A DNA stretch of 64,000 bases from Alcanivorax sp. DSM 26293 (GCF_900107995.1 NZ_FNUM01000001.1:631695-695694), one strand, 5' to 3'; shown: positions 28,865 to 40,244, counted from the stretch's first letter. Numbers and translations are program-made. The notes: generated from the letters alone by a model not told the origin.

Positions 28865-29927
28865 TGGCCACCTCCTCACACAGCGTGGCCGCGCGCTCGG
28901 CGCTGTCGGCCACGGCCTGCTCGCGAGCCCGCTGCGCCATTTGCGCCAGCAACCCGCGTTCTGCAACCGGTTTCAATGTGCCCGCCAGGCTGGCGGCACT
29001 CATATCCCGCTGGGGCAACAACAGGGCCGCGCCCCGGTCTGACAGCCAGCGGGCATTCAATGTCTGATGATCGTCAACCGCCGTGGGCAGCGGCACGAAC
29101 AGGGCCGCCACACCGGCGGCCGCTACTTCCGCCACGGTCAGCGCCCCGGCCCGGCAGATCACCAGATCCGCCCAGCCATAGGCTTCCGCCATGTCGTCAA
29201 TAAATTCACTCACCCGGGCCTGCATGCCCAGCGCCTGGTAGATCGGCGCGGCTTCCCCGGTGCGACCGGCACCGCATTGGTGACGCACCTGAATTTCCCG
29301 GCCCAACACGGCCAGCAGCAGTTCCGGCAGATCCTGATTCAGCACCAGGGCCCCCTGGCTGCCGCCCAGAACCAACACCCGCAAGCCACCCTGATGCTGG
29401 GCATAGCGACGGGCCGGGTCGTCCAGATTGGCAATCTCGGCGCGTACCGGATTGCCCACCCAGCAGGCGCTCTGGGAGCCGAACGCTCCCTGGAAACCCT
29501 CCAGGGTGACGGTGGCCATTTTCGACAACAGCCGGTTGGTCAGCCCCGGCACCGCATTTTGTTCGTGGACCACCACCGGCACCTTGCAGAGGCGCGCAGC
29601 CAGGCCACCCGGGCCGCTGGCAAAACCGCCAAAGCCCACCGCCAGCAGGGGCTGACGCTGGCTGATCAGGTTGCGCGCCTGCCAGACCGCACGCAGCAGA
29701 TTGAACGGCGCGGTAAGCTTGCGCTTGAGCCCGCCGCCACGCAGCCGGGAGACGGCCAGTTCGGCAATCTCGTAGCCGTACTGGCGCACCAGCTTGCCTT
29801 CCATACCGTTCTCGGCGCCCAGCCAGAGGATCCGGAAACCGCGCTCACGGAGTTGATCCGCCACTGCCAGTGCCGGGAACACATGCCCACCGGTGCCGCC
29901 TGCCATGATCAGGATGGTGCCACTCAT
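28854..29927 (-). CDS. murG: lipid II synthase MurG
   Basis: Peripheral inner membrane glycosyltransferase that adds GlcNAc to lipid I. The protein has 357 residues. Glycine loops [16 protein letters not shown] and [30 protein letters not shown], and the donor-binding [22 protein letters not shown] are all present. Overlaps ftsW by four bases and murC by eleven. Confidence 0.98.
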   Translation of the reverse strand: MSGTILIMAGGTGGHVFPALAVADQLRERGFRILWLGAENGMEGKLVRQYGYEIAELAVSRLRGGGLKRKLTAPFNLLRAVWQARNLISQRQPLLAVGFGGFASGPGGLAARLCKVPVVVHEQNAVPGLTNRLLSKMATVTLEGFQGAFGSQSACWVGNPVRAEIANLDDPARRYAQHQGGLRVLVLGGSQGALVLNQDLPELLLAVLGREIQVRHQCGAGRTGEAAPIYQALGMQARVSEFIDDMAEAYGWADLVICRAGALTVAEVAAAGVAALFVPLPTAVDDHQTLNARWLSDRGAALLLPQRDMSAASLAGTLKPVAERGLLAQMAQRAREQAVADSAERAATLCEEVANGR

Positions 29928-31081
29928 CGTGCCGCCCTCCCTCTCGCTTTCAGCTGCTCGGCTTCTGACCCGGCGCGCAGGATCAAGCCCACCATGGCGG
30001 AGAAGATCAACAGTGATGAACCGCCATAACTGATAAACGGCAAGGTCAGGCCCTTGGTGGGCAGCAGCCCCATATTCACGCCCAGATTAATGAACACCTG
30101 GGAGCACATGACAAAGGCGCAACCGTAGACCACATAGGCGTGATACAGCAGACCGCGGGTTTCCAGGCTGTGACCCAGCCGGAACACGCGCCAGCCCAGC
30201 AGCACGAAGCCGCCGATCAGAGCAAGATTGCCCAGCAGCCCCAGCTCTTCCGCCATCACGGCGTAAACAAAATCCGTATGGGCTTCCGGCAGATAGAACA
30301 GCTTCTGCACACTGTTGCCCAGGCCTACGCCGCTCCAGTGCCCGCGGCCAAAGGCAATCAGGCTCTGGGTCAACTGGTACCCAGAACCGTATTGATCTGC
30401 CCAGGGATCGGTAAAGGTCATCAGACGTGCCACCCGGTAGGGCTCAGCAAACGCCACCAGCGCGCCCAGCGCCACCGCAGCCAGACCAATCAGCAGGAAG
30501 CGCAAGGTCGGCACACCGGAAAGAAACAGCATGCCCATGGCGGTGATACCCAGCACCACCACAGCCCCGAAGTCCGGCTCCAGCAGCAGCAGCACGGTCA
30601 ACACGCCCAGCAACGCCAACGGCAGCAGGAAGGCTTTCCACTCGGTTTCCAGCGCCGCCTTGCGCTGGGCGATATAGCCTGCCAGATACAATACAAAGCA
30701 CAGTTTGACGATTTCCGAGGCCTGAATGGTCAGGCCCGGCAGGGCAATCCAGCGGGTGGAACCATTCACGGTCCGTCCCAGCCCGGGAATAAACACCATC
30801 ACCAGCACCACCAGAGCCACCGGCAGCATCAGGAAACGGAGCCGTTCCAGCAGCGCCAGCGGTACCGCGAAATAGACAAACGCCCCGGCCCCCAGGCCCA
30901 GTGCCAGGTAGATGCCATGACGCAGGGCGTAGTAGAACGGATCGCCCAGCCGGGTTTCAGCGATCTGCAGGCTGGCCGAGGAAACCATTACCAGGCCAGC
31001 CAGAGCCAGCAGGATGGCCGTCCACATCAGGGGCTTGTCCAGACCCCGGTTATCCAGCTTGAGGATCATGCGCTCAGTCAT
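29924..31081 (-). CDS. ftsW: septal peptidoglycan glycosyltransferase FtsW
   Basis: SEDS family polymerase that works with FtsI at the septum. The protein has 385 residues and about ten membrane helices. Family marks include RWIALPGLTIQASEIVKL, LEPDFGAVVVL and the C-terminal FISYGGSSLL block. The start overlaps the murD stop (ATG within CATGACTGA). Longer in-frame upstream starts run back into murD and were rejected. Confidence 0.97.
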   Translation of the reverse strand: MTERMILKLDNRGLDKPLMWTAILLALAGLVMVSSASLQIAETRLGDPFYYALRHGIYLALGLGAGAFVYFAVPLALLERLRFLMLPVALVVLVMVFIPGLGRTVNGSTRWIALPGLTIQASEIVKLCFVLYLAGYIAQRKAALETEWKAFLLPLALLGVLTVLLLLEPDFGAVVVLGITAMGMLFLSGVPTLRFLLIGLAAVALGALVAFAEPYRVARLMTFTDPWADQYGSGYQLTQSLIAFGRGHWSGVGLGNSVQKLFYLPEAHTDFVYAVMAEELGLLGNLALIGGFVLLGWRVFRLGHSLETRGLLYHAYVVYGCAFVMCSQVFINLGVNMGLLPTKGLTLPFISYGGSSLLIFSAMVGLILRAGSEAEQLKARGRAAR

Positions 31082-32399
31082 GGCACACCTCCCGGGCCCG
31101 GGCGGAAAAATCATCGCCACGGGCAACAAAGCTGGAATACATGTCAAAAGAGGCGCACGCCGGAGACAACAGCACCGCATCACCGGGCTGTGCCAGGGCA
31201 TGGGCCCGGGTCACCGCGGCCTGCATGTCGGCCACCAATTCACAGGGTGCCGCCGACATGCCCTGAGCCAGGGTGCTGCGATCTTCGCCCATCAACAGAC
31301 CGGCACGGAGGTACTGTCGCGCCGGCTCCGCCAGCGGCGAGAAATCCTGCCCCTTGCCCTGACCACCGGCGATCAGGATCACCTTGCCTTCAATGCTTTC
31401 ACCGATCCCCGTCAGGGCCGCCAGGGTAGCTCCCACGTTGGTGGCCTTGGAATCGTTGAACCAGCGCACGCCCCCTGCTTCAGCCACCAGCTGGCAACGG
31501 TGCGGCAGACCGGTAAAGGCTTTCACGGTGGCCAGGGCCTTGTCCCGGTTCAGGGACAGGGCATCGCTGATCGCCAGCACGGCGAGAATATTCATGGCGT
31601 TGTGATGGCCGGTAAGTGCCAGTTCGGACAGGGACAACAGGGTATCGCCCCGATACAGCAGCTGCCCGGTTTCACTATCCAGCCGGTAGTCCGCCTCCGG
31701 GTGAGCCCCGAAGGTCACCTGCCGCGCCACCCCGGCAGGAGGGCGAGTGGCCAGATCATCCCGGTTCCACACTGCCACCTGGCAGCCATCGTAGATGCGC
31801 TGCTTGGCGGCCACGTAATCGGCAAAGCTGGCGTAACGATCCAGATGGTCCTGGGACACATTGAGGATGGTGGCCACTTCCGCACTCAGGCTGTAGGTGG
31901 TTTCCAGCTGGAAACTGGACAGCTCCAGCACATACAGGCGGGCCTTGTCGTCCAGCAGTTCCAGGGCGGGCACGCCCAGATTGCCGCCAATGCCCGGATT
32001 CATGCCGCAGGCATCCGCCACCTGCCCCAGCAGGGTCGTCACGGTACTCTTGGCATTGGAACCGGTAATTGCCACCAGCGGCTCGCTGGCGGCCCGGGCA
32101 AACAGCTCCACATCACCGATCACTTCCTTGCCGGCAACGACCTGCTCGGCAATGGCTGGTGTTGCCACGGCCACGCCGGGGCTGACGATCAGGCGACGGG
32201 CATTGTTCATCCAGCCGGACTTGAACCCGCCGGTATGAATTTTCACATTGGGGAATTCGGCGCGCAGCGCCTCCAGGCCGGCGGGCTCGGCACGGGTGTC
32301 CAGGGCGCGCACAGGCATCCCCTGGTCCGTCAGATAACGGATCACGGAACGCCCGGAAACTCCCAGGCCAATGACCAGATCAAACCCGTCTTTCGCCAT
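31074..32399 (-). CDS. murD: UDP-N-acetylmuramoylalanine--D-glutamate ligase
   Basis: Adds D-Glu to UDP-MurNAc-L-Ala. The protein has 441 residues. It has an N-terminal GLGVSGRSVIRYL nucleotide loop, the Mur P-loop ITGSNAKSTVTTL (Ser-Asn-Ala in place of the common Gly-Thr-Asn-Gly) and WFNDSKATNVGATLAAL. The C-terminal LLSPACASFDMYSSFVARG is characteristic. It follows mraY with a 17-base gap. Confidence 0.98.
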   Translation of the reverse strand: MAKDGFDLVIGLGVSGRSVIRYLTDQGMPVRALDTRAEPAGLEALRAEFPNVKIHTGGFKSGWMNNARRLIVSPGVAVATPAIAEQVVAGKEVIGDVELFARAASEPLVAITGSNAKSTVTTLLGQVADACGMNPGIGGNLGVPALELLDDKARLYVLELSSFQLETTYSLSAEVATILNVSQDHLDRYASFADYVAAKQRIYDGCQVAVWNRDDLATRPPAGVARQVTFGAHPEADYRLDSETGQLLYRGDTLLSLSELALTGHHNAMNILAVLAISDALSLNRDKALATVKAFTGLPHRCQLVAEAGGVRWFNDSKATNVGATLAALTGIGESIEGKVILIAGGQGKGQDFSPLAEPARQYLRAGLLMGEDRSTLAQGMSAAPCELVADMQAAVTRAHALAQPGDAVLLSPACASFDMYSSFVARGDDFSARAREVCHD

Positions 32400-32416
32400 A
32401 AAATTAACTCAATCCC

Positions 32417-33499
32417 CTATCGGATTTTCAGGGTCGCCAGACCCACCAGGACCAGAATTACGGTGATGATCCAGAAGCGCACGATGATCTTCGGCTCCGG
32501 CCATCCTTTCAGTTCAAAGTGGTGATGGATCGGCGCCATACGGAACACCCGCCGGCCGGTGAGCTTGAACGACCCCACCTGCAACATCACCGAGACGGTT
32601 TCCATCACGAACACCCCGCCCATGATGAACAGCACGATTTCCTGACGGACAATCACCGCCATCACACCCAGTACCGCGCCCAGGCCCAGCGCGCCCACAT
32701 CGCCCATGAATACCTGGGCGGGATAGGCGTTGAACCACAGAAATCCGAGACCGGCACCACACAGGGCGGCGGAAATGATCACCAGCTCGCCGGCACCGGC
32801 CACATAGGGAATCTGCAGATACGGCGCGAATTCCGCATGCCCTCCGGCATAGGCGAAGATGCCCAGGGCACCGCCCACCAATACCGCGGGCATGATCGCC
32901 AGACCATCCAGGCCATCGGTCAGATTCACCGCGTTGCTGGTGCCGTTGATCACAAAATAGGTCAGCACGATGTAGAACCAGCCCATGTTGATGACCACAT
33001 TCTTGAAGAAGGGCACGATCAACTGGGTTTCCACCGGGCTCTGGGCCGTGAAGTACAGGGCAAAGGCTGCCCCCAACGCACCCACGGACAACCACAGGTA
33101 TTTCCAGCGGGCCGGCAGGCCGCGGGGATTCTTTTCCACCACCTTGCGCCAGTCATCCACCCAGCCCACGGCACCGAAGACGAACAGCACACCCAGGGTG
33201 ATCCAGATAAAGCGGTTGCTCAGGTCAGCCCACAGCAGGGTGGAGATGACGATGGCAATGAGGATCAGCGCCCCGCCCATGGTGGGGGTGCCAGCCTTGC
33301 TCAGATGGCTCTTCGGGCCATCATCTCGAATGGCCTGACCCACCTGCTTTTCCTGCAGCTTGCGGATCATGATCGGGCCCACCCAGAAAGCGATAAACAG
33401 GGCCGTCAGTACGCTGAGAATGCCGCGCAGGGTGATGTACTGCACCACCAGGAAACCGCTATGAAATTCTGCCAGAAGCTCGGCCAGCCAAAGCAACAT
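32417..33499 (-). CDS. mraY: phospho-N-acetylmuramoyl-pentapeptide transferase
   Basis: Inner membrane enzyme that attaches the pentapeptide sugar to undecaprenyl phosphate, making lipid I. The protein has 360 residues and ten membrane helices. Active-site motifs are [14 protein letters not shown], the [16 protein letters not shown] block with its aspartates, [12 protein letters not shown] and [12 protein letters not shown]. The start codon touches the end of murF. Confidence 0.99.
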   Translation of the reverse strand: MLLWLAELLAEFHSGFLVVQYITLRGILSVLTALFIAFWVGPIMIRKLQEKQVGQAIRDDGPKSHLSKAGTPTMGGALILIAIVISTLLWADLSNRFIWITLGVLFVFGAVGWVDDWRKVVEKNPRGLPARWKYLWLSVGALGAAFALYFTAQSPVETQLIVPFFKNVVINMGWFYIVLTYFVINGTSNAVNLTDGLDGLAIMPAVLVGGALGIFAYAGGHAEFAPYLQIPYVAGAGELVIISAALCGAGLGFLWFNAYPAQVFMGDVGALGLGAVLGVMAVIVRQEIVLFIMGGVFVMETVSVMLQVGSFKLTGRRVFRMAPIHHHFELKGWPEPKIIVRFWIITVILVLVGLATLKIR

Positions 33500-34857
33500 C
33501 AGTGTGCCCCCTGTTCCGGTTTTTGCGGGCCTGCGCCCATGATCAGTCGCTGCACCACCGCTTCCATACCGGCGCTACGTGAGCCTTTTACCAGCACGGT
33601 TCCACCCTGTTGCAGAACCTGGGCACTCCAGCTTGCCGCCTGCTGATCGTTTTCTGCCGTCATGGCACCGTCACCAAACCCTTTGGCGGCGGCACTGGCG
33701 CCGGTCATCACCACCAGGTCACTGATCCCCGCCTGGCGGGCATAGCCACCCAGCTCTTCGACCAGTTGCTCCGCCTGCGGCCCCAGTTCGCCCAGGGCGC
33801 CCAGCACCAGCATCTGCGGCGCCGGCTGGGCCGCCAGCCAGTCAATGGCAACACGCACGGAGCCGGGGTTGGCGTTATAGGTGTCATCCACCAGCACACC
33901 GCCGGCCAGGGAATGCAGATTCATGCGCCCGGGCACCGGTTTCAGCTGTGACAGCCGTGGCAGGACCTGGCCCAGGCTCACCCCCAGGGCGCGAACGGCG
34001 GCACAGGCCAGCAGGGCATTGCTGACCTGATGGGCACCGGGCAGGGGAACGGTCACCGCTTCGCCCAACGGCTGCAGCACAAATTCCACCCGGTCCTGAT
34101 GGAGCTGGATATGCTCCGCATACAGATCTGCCGGCGCCTGACTGCCAACACGAATCAGGCGGAGGCCCGCCTTTTCAGCTTCAGCGGCAAAGAAATCAGC
34201 AAAACTGTCGTCATTGTTGATGATCGCCTGACCGCCAGCCTGGCAACCGCCAAAGATCTCCGCCTTGGCGTTGGCGATACCCTGCATGGAACCAAATCCT
34301 TCCAGGTGGGCGCCGGTCACATTGGTCACCAGCACCACCTTCGGCTTGGCCAGGGAACTGGTCCAGGCAATCTCACCGGGGGCATTGGCGCCCAGCTCAA
34401 TGACCGCATAGCGGTGCTCGCCGGACAGACGCAGCAACGTCAGTGGCACACCGATGTCATTGTTGAAGTTGCCACGGGTGGCCAGGGTGCCCTCACCCAG
34501 CATGGCCGCCGCCATTTCCTTGACGGTGGTCTTGCCGGCATTGCCGGTCACGGCAAGTCGCTCAGAGGTAAACTGATCCGCGTAGCCGCTGGCCAGGCGC
34601 CCCAACGCCAGGCGGGTATCGACTACCTGCACGGCACTGGCAAAGTCATTCTGCTCCCGGTCCACCAGGGCAGCGACGGCGCCGCTGTCGGCAGCCTGGG
34701 CGAGAAAGTCATGGGCATCGAAACGCTCACCCTTCAGCGCCACAAACAGGCAGCCCGGCTCCATGTCACGGGTGTCGGTGACCACCGCATTCACTTTGCG
34801 GTCCTCCCCGATCAGGGTGCCACCGGTCCACTGGGCGATCTGCGACAACCACATCAT
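33499..34857 (-). CDS. murF: UDP-N-acetylmuramoyl-tripeptide--D-alanyl-D-alanine ligase
   Basis: Adds D-Ala-D-Ala to the tripeptide. The protein has 452 residues. The P-loop is [12 protein letters not shown] near residue 108, followed by [25 protein letters not shown] and [14 protein letters not shown]. The first ATG overlaps the murE stop. The preferred P-loop spelling (GNAGKTT rather than GSNGKTT) is a normal variant. Confidence 0.98.
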   Translation of the reverse strand: MMWLSQIAQWTGGTLIGEDRKVNAVVTDTRDMEPGCLFVALKGERFDAHDFLAQAADSGAVAALVDREQNDFASAVQVVDTRLALGRLASGYADQFTSERLAVTGNAGKTTVKEMAAAMLGEGTLATRGNFNNDIGVPLTLLRLSGEHRYAVIELGANAPGEIAWTSSLAKPKVVLVTNVTGAHLEGFGSMQGIANAKAEIFGGCQAGGQAIINNDDSFADFFAAEAEKAGLRLIRVGSQAPADLYAEHIQLHQDRVEFVLQPLGEAVTVPLPGAHQVSNALLACAAVRALGVSLGQVLPRLSQLKPVPGRMNLHSLAGGVLVDDTYNANPGSVRVAIDWLAAQPAPQMLVLGALGELGPQAEQLVEELGGYARQAGISDLVVMTGASAAAKGFGDGAMTAENDQQAASWSAQVLQQGGTVLVKGSRSAGMEAVVQRLIMGAGPQKPEQGAH

Positions 34858-36326
34858 GAGGCACCTCCCCGGGCGGTCAGCGCCTGGCGGGCAAGGTCTC
34901 TGTCATCACTGGGGTAACGCACGCCGTTAATTTCCTGATAATCCTCATGGCCCTTGCCAGCCAGCAGAATCACATCCCCTGGCTGGGCACGGTGGACGGT
35001 TTCCTGTACCGCTGCGGCACGATCCACGTTTTCGTGGACCGCCTGCGCATCGGTCAGGCCGGCACGCATCTGGTCAATAATGGTTTGCGGGTCTTCGCTG
35101 CGCGGGTTATCGCTGGTCAGCACCACGCTATCGGCAAACGTTTCCGCCACCGCTGCCATCTGCGGACGCTTGCCGGCATCCCTGTCGCCGCCACAGCCGA
35201 TCACGCAGAACAAGCGGCCAGGGAAATGATCCCGACATGCCTGGAGGGCTTTTTCCAGCCCATCCGGGGTATGGGCATAATCGACGATCACCGTCGGACA
35301 GCCGTCGGCCTGCAGCGGTTCCATACGCCCCGGTACGGGCGTAATCGCAGCCAGCGCCCCACTCAACGCCTCGGCGGGCGTACCCTGGCCATGCAGGATG
35401 GCCGCCACGGCCATGACATTGCTGAGATTGAAATGACCGAACAGTGGCAGGCTCAACGACACCACCGTGCCACCAACAAACAGCTCGGCCGTAATCCCTT
35501 CTGCCGTGTATTGCAGAGACTCACAGCGCACGGTAGCGCCCTGCTGGCTACCGAACGTGACGCATCGAACGCCATTGGGCAGACAGGCAATCAGGGTCTG
35601 CGCCGCCGGATCATCACAGTTGATCACTGCCAGCTGCACCCCTTTTCGGGTGAACAGCATGGCCTTGGCGGCCAGGTACGATTCCATATCACCGTGGTAA
35701 TCGAGATGGTCCCGGCTCAGATTGCTGAATACCGCCGTGCTGACCAGGGTGCCACCGAGACGGTTCTGATCCAGGGCATGGGAAGAAATTTCCATGGCCA
35801 CGGTATCGGCGCCGGCATCACGGACTGCTGCCAGCCCGGCCTGCAGGGTGATCGGGTCCGGCGTGGTATGACCCGTGGTCTGCTCCTGCCCTTTCAGCCC
35901 CAGCCCCAGGGTGCCCACCAGGGCACAGCGGTGACCCAATGCGTTCAGGGCATCGCGCAGGAACCAGGTAATGCTGGTCTTGCCATTGGTGCCGGTCACA
36001 CCGGTGATGCGCAAGCGGCTGGCCGGCTCGCCGAACCAGCGCGCGGCCAGATCCGCCACCCCCCGGGCCAGCCCGGGCAGATTCACGCGCGGCACAGTTT
36101 CCTGCAGGTCCACGGAAAAGGTCTCCGCGTCCGCCAGCACCACGGCGGCACCGGCACTGATAGCCTGGCTGATGAAATGACGGCCATCGCTGGTCACACC
36201 GGGCACGGCCACAAACGCCTCACCGGACTGGAGCCGACGGCTGTCCAGCTGCAGACCTGAAATGGCAAGACCTGCCACTTGGGCAGGCAGGTTGTGCTCG
36301 GGGAGCAGTTGCTGGAGGCGCATCAT
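34854..36326 (-). CDS. murE: UDP-N-acetylmuramoyl-L-alanyl-D-glutamate--2,6-diaminopimelate ligase
   Basis: Adds meso-diaminopimelate to the stem. The DNPRSEDP motif near residue 410 is the DAP-specific version, so the cell wall is the usual Gram-negative DAP type. The P-loop is [15 protein letters not shown] near 110. The protein has 490 residues. It overlaps ftsI and murF by four bases each. Confidence 0.98.
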   Translation of the reverse strand: MMRLQQLLPEHNLPAQVAGLAISGLQLDSRRLQSGEAFVAVPGVTSDGRHFISQAISAGAAVVLADAETFSVDLQETVPRVNLPGLARGVADLAARWFGEPASRLRITGVTGTNGKTSITWFLRDALNALGHRCALVGTLGLGLKGQEQTTGHTTPDPITLQAGLAAVRDAGADTVAMEISSHALDQNRLGGTLVSTAVFSNLSRDHLDYHGDMESYLAAKAMLFTRKGVQLAVINCDDPAAQTLIACLPNGVRCVTFGSQQGATVRCESLQYTAEGITAELFVGGTVVSLSLPLFGHFNLSNVMAVAAILHGQGTPAEALSGALAAITPVPGRMEPLQADGCPTVIVDYAHTPDGLEKALQACRDHFPGRLFCVIGCGGDRDAGKRPQMAAVAETFADSVVLTSDNPRSEDPQTIIDQMRAGLTDAQAVHENVDRAAAVQETVHRAQPGDVILLAGKGHEDYQEINGVRYPSDDRDLARQALTARGGAS

Positions 36327-38044
36327 GAGCGATCCTCCGTATCCGGGCCACCGGCCAGCAGCCCTTCAGGCTTGTCCGGTGGCACGTGCAAGGTCCGCAA
36401 TACCCCGCCCATGATGCGTGAAAAGGCCGGTGCAGCGACCAGGCCGCCATAGTAGGCATCGCTACGCGGGTCATCGATGACGACCACAGTGACAATACGA
36501 GGATCCGTGGCCGGCGCCAGGCCAGCAAACAGACCGATATAACTGTCATCCGCATACCCACCGGAAATCACCTTGTGCACCGTGCCGGTTTTGCCGGCCA
36601 CCTGGTAACCCGGCACTTGAGCGCGGCTGGCGGTACCCACCTGGCTGACCACGGTTTCCAGCATTTGCACCAGCTGCCGGGCAACCTGCTTGCCAAGCAC
36701 CTGTTGCCCGGCGGGTTTGTCTTTCACTTTCTTCAGGGTCAACGGCACCTTGACGCCATCATTGGCAATGACCGCATAGGCCTGTGCCAGCTGCACCGCA
36801 GATACACTCAAACCATAGCCATAGGAAAGTGCGGCCCGCTCCACGTCCCGCCAGTGGCTCCGCAAAGGCAGCATGCCATTGCTTTCACCCGGAAAATCAA
36901 TGGCGGTCGCCTCGCCAAACCCGAAACGCTCCAGATAGGTGGGCAAGGCCAGCGGCTCCATGGCCAGCGCCAATTTGCTGGTGCCGATATTCGAGCTTTT
37001 GGTGAGCACAGTGGTGATATCAATGATCCCGTAATCACGGTGATCACGAATGGTCTTGCTGCCCACACGCATGGTGCCCGGGTGGGTATTAATGGTTGTG
37101 GACGGGGTGACCATACCCATCTCCATGGCCGCCGCCACGGTAAAGGGCTTCATGGTGGAACCGGGCTCAAACAGGTCGGTCACCGCCCGGTTACGCAGCG
37201 CGGCGGTATCCAGGTTGCCACGATTATTGGGGTTGTAAGCGGGCTGGTTCACCATGGCCAGCACTTCGCCGGTGCGCACATCCAGCACCACCGCGCTACC
37301 GCCCTTGGCCTTGAATTGCTGCACGGCACTCAGCAGCTCCCGGTACGCCAGATACTGAAGACGCAGGTCGATACTCAACGTCACATCTTCACCGGGCTGG
37401 GCCGGCTCCAGCACTTCAATATCCTGGATCACCCGACCCAGCAGATCGCGCACCACCTTCTTGCGACCGGACTGGCCGGACAGGTGGGACTCCAGGGACA
37501 GCTCGACCCCCTCCTGGCCCTGATCATCGATGTTGGTGAACCCCACCACATGGCTGGTCACTTCGCCCGCCGGGTAGTAACGGCGGTATTCGGTCAGCGA
37601 ATGGATGCCGGGGATATTCAGATCGAGCACCGCCTTGGCCGCTTCCGGCGCCATGCCACGGCCAAGATAGATGAATTCCCGGGATTCGTGCCGACGGACC
37701 TTGCGGGCAAACTCCTGCTGGCTGAGCACCGGGTTTCCCGCCAGCCGGGTCCATTGCTCCTGATTCTCCAGGGCTTCACGGGGATTGGCCCAAAGCGTCA
37801 CCACCGGTGTACTCACCGCCAGAGGGCGCCCACCTCGATCACGAATCACGCCCCGGTGCGCCGCCAATGGCTCCACACGCAGATTGCGAATATCCCCCTG
37901 ATGCGCAAGGAAATCATGCTGCAGCACTTGCAGATCCACCGCCCGCACCACCAACACACAGGCACACACCAACCAGAAACCCAGCACAAAGCGCCAGCGC
38001 ATCTGGTGATTGGGTTGCCGTGTCTTGCGAGCCTGGCGTTTCAT
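36323..38044 (-). CDS. ftsI: peptidoglycan transpeptidase FtsI (PBP3)
   Basis: Septal class B penicillin-binding protein of 573 residues. One N-terminal membrane helix ([20 protein letters not shown]) anchors it. The pedestal domain follows ([19 protein letters not shown]). The transpeptidase triad is complete: STMK near residue 295, SSN near 350 and KTGT near 482. Partner of FtsW. The ATG overlaps the ftsL stop. Confidence 0.98.
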   Translation of the reverse strand: MKRQARKTRQPNHQMRWRFVLGFWLVCACVLVVRAVDLQVLQHDFLAHQGDIRNLRVEPLAAHRGVIRDRGGRPLAVSTPVVTLWANPREALENQEQWTRLAGNPVLSQQEFARKVRRHESREFIYLGRGMAPEAAKAVLDLNIPGIHSLTEYRRYYPAGEVTSHVVGFTNIDDQGQEGVELSLESHLSGQSGRKKVVRDLLGRVIQDIEVLEPAQPGEDVTLSIDLRLQYLAYRELLSAVQQFKAKGGSAVVLDVRTGEVLAMVNQPAYNPNNRGNLDTAALRNRAVTDLFEPGSTMKPFTVAAAMEMGMVTPSTTINTHPGTMRVGSKTIRDHRDYGIIDITTVLTKSSNIGTSKLALAMEPLALPTYLERFGFGEATAIDFPGESNGMLPLRSHWRDVERAALSYGYGLSVSAVQLAQAYAVIANDGVKVPLTLKKVKDKPAGQQVLGKQVARQLVQMLETVVSQVGTASRAQVPGYQVAGKTGTVHKVISGGYADDSYIGLFAGLAPATDPRIVTVVVIDDPRSDAYYGGLVAAPAFSRIMGGVLRTLHVPPDKPEGLLAGGPDTEDRS

Positions 38045-38307
38045 GGCCGGATCAGCACTCTCTCATCGGTTTTCGGTAATTTCATTCCCAGCTCCTCGCG
38101 AGCCAGGCGCTCCACCCGTGCATAGCTGCCCCAGGTGCTGTGCTCCAACAGCAACTGACTCCACTGGCTTTCCAGTCGAGTCTGCTGCTGCTGTAATTTC
38201 TGGCTCTCGTCGGTGAGTCGACGGGCCTCGTGAACGCTGTAACTCACTGCCAGCGCGGAGATCACGATCAGCACCACCAGGGTGCGGATCAGCCAGGGGG
38301 CACTCAT
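38041..38307 (-). CDS. ftsL: cell division protein FtsL
   Basis: Small bitopic divisome protein of 88 residues. One membrane helix (LIRTLVVLIVISALAVSYSV) is followed by a periplasmic leucine-zipper-like coiled coil (ESQKLQQQQTRLESQWSQLL) that pairs with FtsB. The sequence is weakly conserved, so the assignment rests on size, topology and position between rsmH and ftsI. Confidence 0.95.
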   Translation of the reverse strand: MSAPWLIRTLVVLIVISALAVSYSVHEARRLTDESQKLQQQQTRLESQWSQLLLEHSTWGSYARVERLAREELGMKLPKTDERVLIRP

Positions 38308-39242
38308 GCCACCTTCTCCGCCACTCGCAGTACCGCACTGCGCGAGCGCACATTCACTTTCAACTCGGCCTTGCTGGCGCGAATGGCCTTGCCAACCGGC
38401 TCCAGCCGCTGCGGCATTTCATCGCCCAACGGCAAACCACCGCGCCCCTTGGGTGCCCGGCCGGAGTGATCGCGAATGAACAGCTTCACGATCCGGTCTT
38501 CCAGAGAATGGAAGCTGATAATGGCGAGACGCCCGCCGATGGCGAGCGTCTCCAGGGACTGTTCGAGCACTTTGTTCAGCGCATCCAGCTCCCCGTTTAT
38601 ATGTATTCTCAACGCCTGAAAACTGCGCGTGGCCGGGTGTTTGCCCGGCTCACCACGGCCGATGGCCGATTCGATCAGATCAGCAAGCTGCAAGGTACGT
38701 GTGATCGGCTGCTCCACCCGCTCCTCACAGATCCGCCGGGCAATTCGCCGCGACTTACGCTCATCGCCGTAGCGGTACAACACATTGGCGATGTCCTGCT
38801 CCTCGGCCCGGGCCAGCCACTGCGCCACGCTTTCCCCTCGAGTGGGATCCATGCGCATATCCAGCGGCCCGTCTCGCAGGAAGCTGAAACCACGGGCGGC
38901 ATCATCCAGTTGCGGTGACGACACACCCAGATCCAGCAATAGCCCATCAATGGGTCGCCCGGCTTCGGCCACCACCTCGGGCAGGCAGTCAAAGCGGTTG
39001 GCGATTATCCGGAAACGATCATCTTCCGACGCCAACTGCTCGCCTGCGGCAACAGCCTGGGGATCACGATCGATACCGGCCAAGCGGCCCTGGCGATCCA
39101 GTTTTTCCAGCAGCGCACGACTGTGGCCCCCTCGCCCGAAGGTGCCGTCGACATAAAATCCATCACCACGGCTGAACCACATATCCAGTACCTCTTCCAG
39201 CATGACTGGCTGGTGTTCGTACTGCGCGCCTTTGTCGGTCAT
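38304..39242 (-). CDS. rsmH: 16S rRNA (cytosine1402-N4)-methyltransferase
   Basis: SAM-dependent methyltransferase that modifies C1402 of 16S rRNA, formerly MraW. The protein has 312 residues. The motifs HQPVMLEEVLDMW, DGTFGRGGHSRALLE, DLGVSSPQLDDAARGFSFL, the RIHINGELDAL block and SFHSLEDRIVKLF are all present. Overlaps ftsL by four bases and abuts mraZ. Confidence 0.98.
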   Translation of the reverse strand: MTDKGAQYEHQPVMLEEVLDMWFSRGDGFYVDGTFGRGGHSRALLEKLDRQGRLAGIDRDPQAVAAGEQLASEDDRFRIIANRFDCLPEVVAEAGRPIDGLLLDLGVSSPQLDDAARGFSFLRDGPLDMRMDPTRGESVAQWLARAEEQDIANVLYRYGDERKSRRIARRICEERVEQPITRTLQLADLIESAIGRGEPGKHPATRSFQALRIHINGELDALNKVLEQSLETLAIGGRLAIISFHSLEDRIVKLFIRDHSGRAPKGRGGLPLGDEMPQRLEPVGKAIRASKAELKVNVRSRSAVLRVAEKVA

Positions 39243-39682
39243 CAGAAAGACAGCTCCTGGACGCTTTCCGGCAATGCCTCCGGATCCAGGGTGCCATCCT
39301 CTTCCAACCAGCTTTCTGCTTTCCAGATTTCAAAACGGTGCATTTGACCGATCAGCATGGCCTGCTTCTCCAGGCCGATCGCCGCCCGCAACTCCGGCGG
39401 CACCAGCAGCCGGCCATTGCTATCCATATCGATTTCAACCGCCTGGCCAAGAAAACGGCGTTTCAACTGGCGTACCTGCGGGCTGGAGTCTCTCTGCGCA
39501 GACAGCTTGCCGGCGGTTTCCATAAATTCATCACGGGGGTAAAGCGCGAGACATTCGTCATAAGGGTGACGGGTAAGCACAAGCTGGCCGCCGCAGGCTT
39601 CGTTTAACGAAGCGCGATAGCGGGTCGGCATGGTGAGCCGCCCCTTGGCATCCAGATTGAGTGATGTGCTCCCAGTAAACAC
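39242..39682 (-). CDS. mraZ: transcriptional regulator MraZ
   Basis: First gene of the dcw cluster. MraZ forms rings of AbrB-like subunits and represses its own operon by binding TGGG repeats. The protein has 146 residues, with two copies of the SpoVT-AbrB-like unit: LDAKGRLTMPTRYRASL near residue 9 and IDMDSNGRLLVPPELRAAIG near 84. Three suitable boxes lie just upstream. Confidence 0.97.
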   Translation of the reverse strand: MFTGSTSLNLDAKGRLTMPTRYRASLNEACGGQLVLTRHPYDECLALYPRDEFMETAGKLSAQRDSSPQVRQLKRRFLGQAVEIDMDSNGRLLVPPELRAAIGLEKQAMLIGQMHRFEIWKAESWLEEDGTLDPEALPESVQELSF

Positions 39683-39762
39683 TGGCCGTCCTCATGCTCG
39701 ATTGTTTGGTTCCTTCCCGGGGCTCTTGTTGCCCCACTTCGCGACACCGGCCGCCAAGAAAA

Positions 39763-39787
39763 TCCCACTTTTTCCCACTTTTCACCA
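39763..39787 (-). promoter_or_regulatory. MraZ operator boxes
   Basis: On the minus strand TGGTG, TGGGA and TGGGA occur exactly ten bases apart, the spacing known for MraZ boxes in E. coli. They lie just downstream of the proposed -10, fitting autorepression. Confidence 0.8.
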
Positions 39788-39796
39788 CATTGGGAC

Positions 39797-39826
39797 ACTC
39801 TAGGGCCACTGCGAACACCAAGTCAA
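39797..39826 (-). promoter_or_regulatory. main dcw promoter upstream of mraZ
   Basis: TTGACT and TAGAGT on the minus strand, 18 bases apart. The transcript would begin among the MraZ boxes, about 110 bases before the mraZ ATG. Confidence 0.65.
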
Positions 39827-40244
39827 GCGTGAGCACCCGGTCAAACGTAAAAGAATTTCCAGACAAATCAGCCTGTTAGCGGTATCACAGAGAATGAACA
39901 AAGGGATGAACGGAGGGAGTTTCGAGACGAATCAGAGCGCTGGAACGCGCAAGTGAGAAAGCACTTTAAGTGTTAGACGGATTAGTTATTACTAACTTTG
40001 TTTATATTCCATACCTAAATGATTAGGCCTTGTTCGGACACGGGCCAGCGACAGGATTGACGACCCGGCAGGCCGACGCCGCCCCCAGTGCCATCAACCC
40101 GATCGGAAAAGCGCAGCACATGTTGGTCATTGTCGAGACAGAGGGATTGATCTGCGCCAACCTCCAGGCTGCAAGCACGGCAAGTCCGAGGTCTTCGCAT
40201 GATTGGACAACGAGCGGGACCAAGAAGAGAAGGTATTACAAGGA
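39827..40244. other. gap between mraZ promoter and rnpB terminator, no clear gene
   Basis: About 420 bases. The part from 39880 to 40020 is AT-rich and shows nothing recognisable. A small minus-strand frame at 40023-40223 (66 codons, beginning MVPLVVQSCEDLGL) is open but has no recognised domain or clear ribosome site, and I do not call it a gene. Confidence 0.5.

Noticed and set aside
33499-34857. Frameshift or damage in murF or murD because of unusual P-loop spelling
   Set aside because: Both genes are full length, and the variants GNAGKTT and GSNAKST keep the needed Lys and Thr/Ser.
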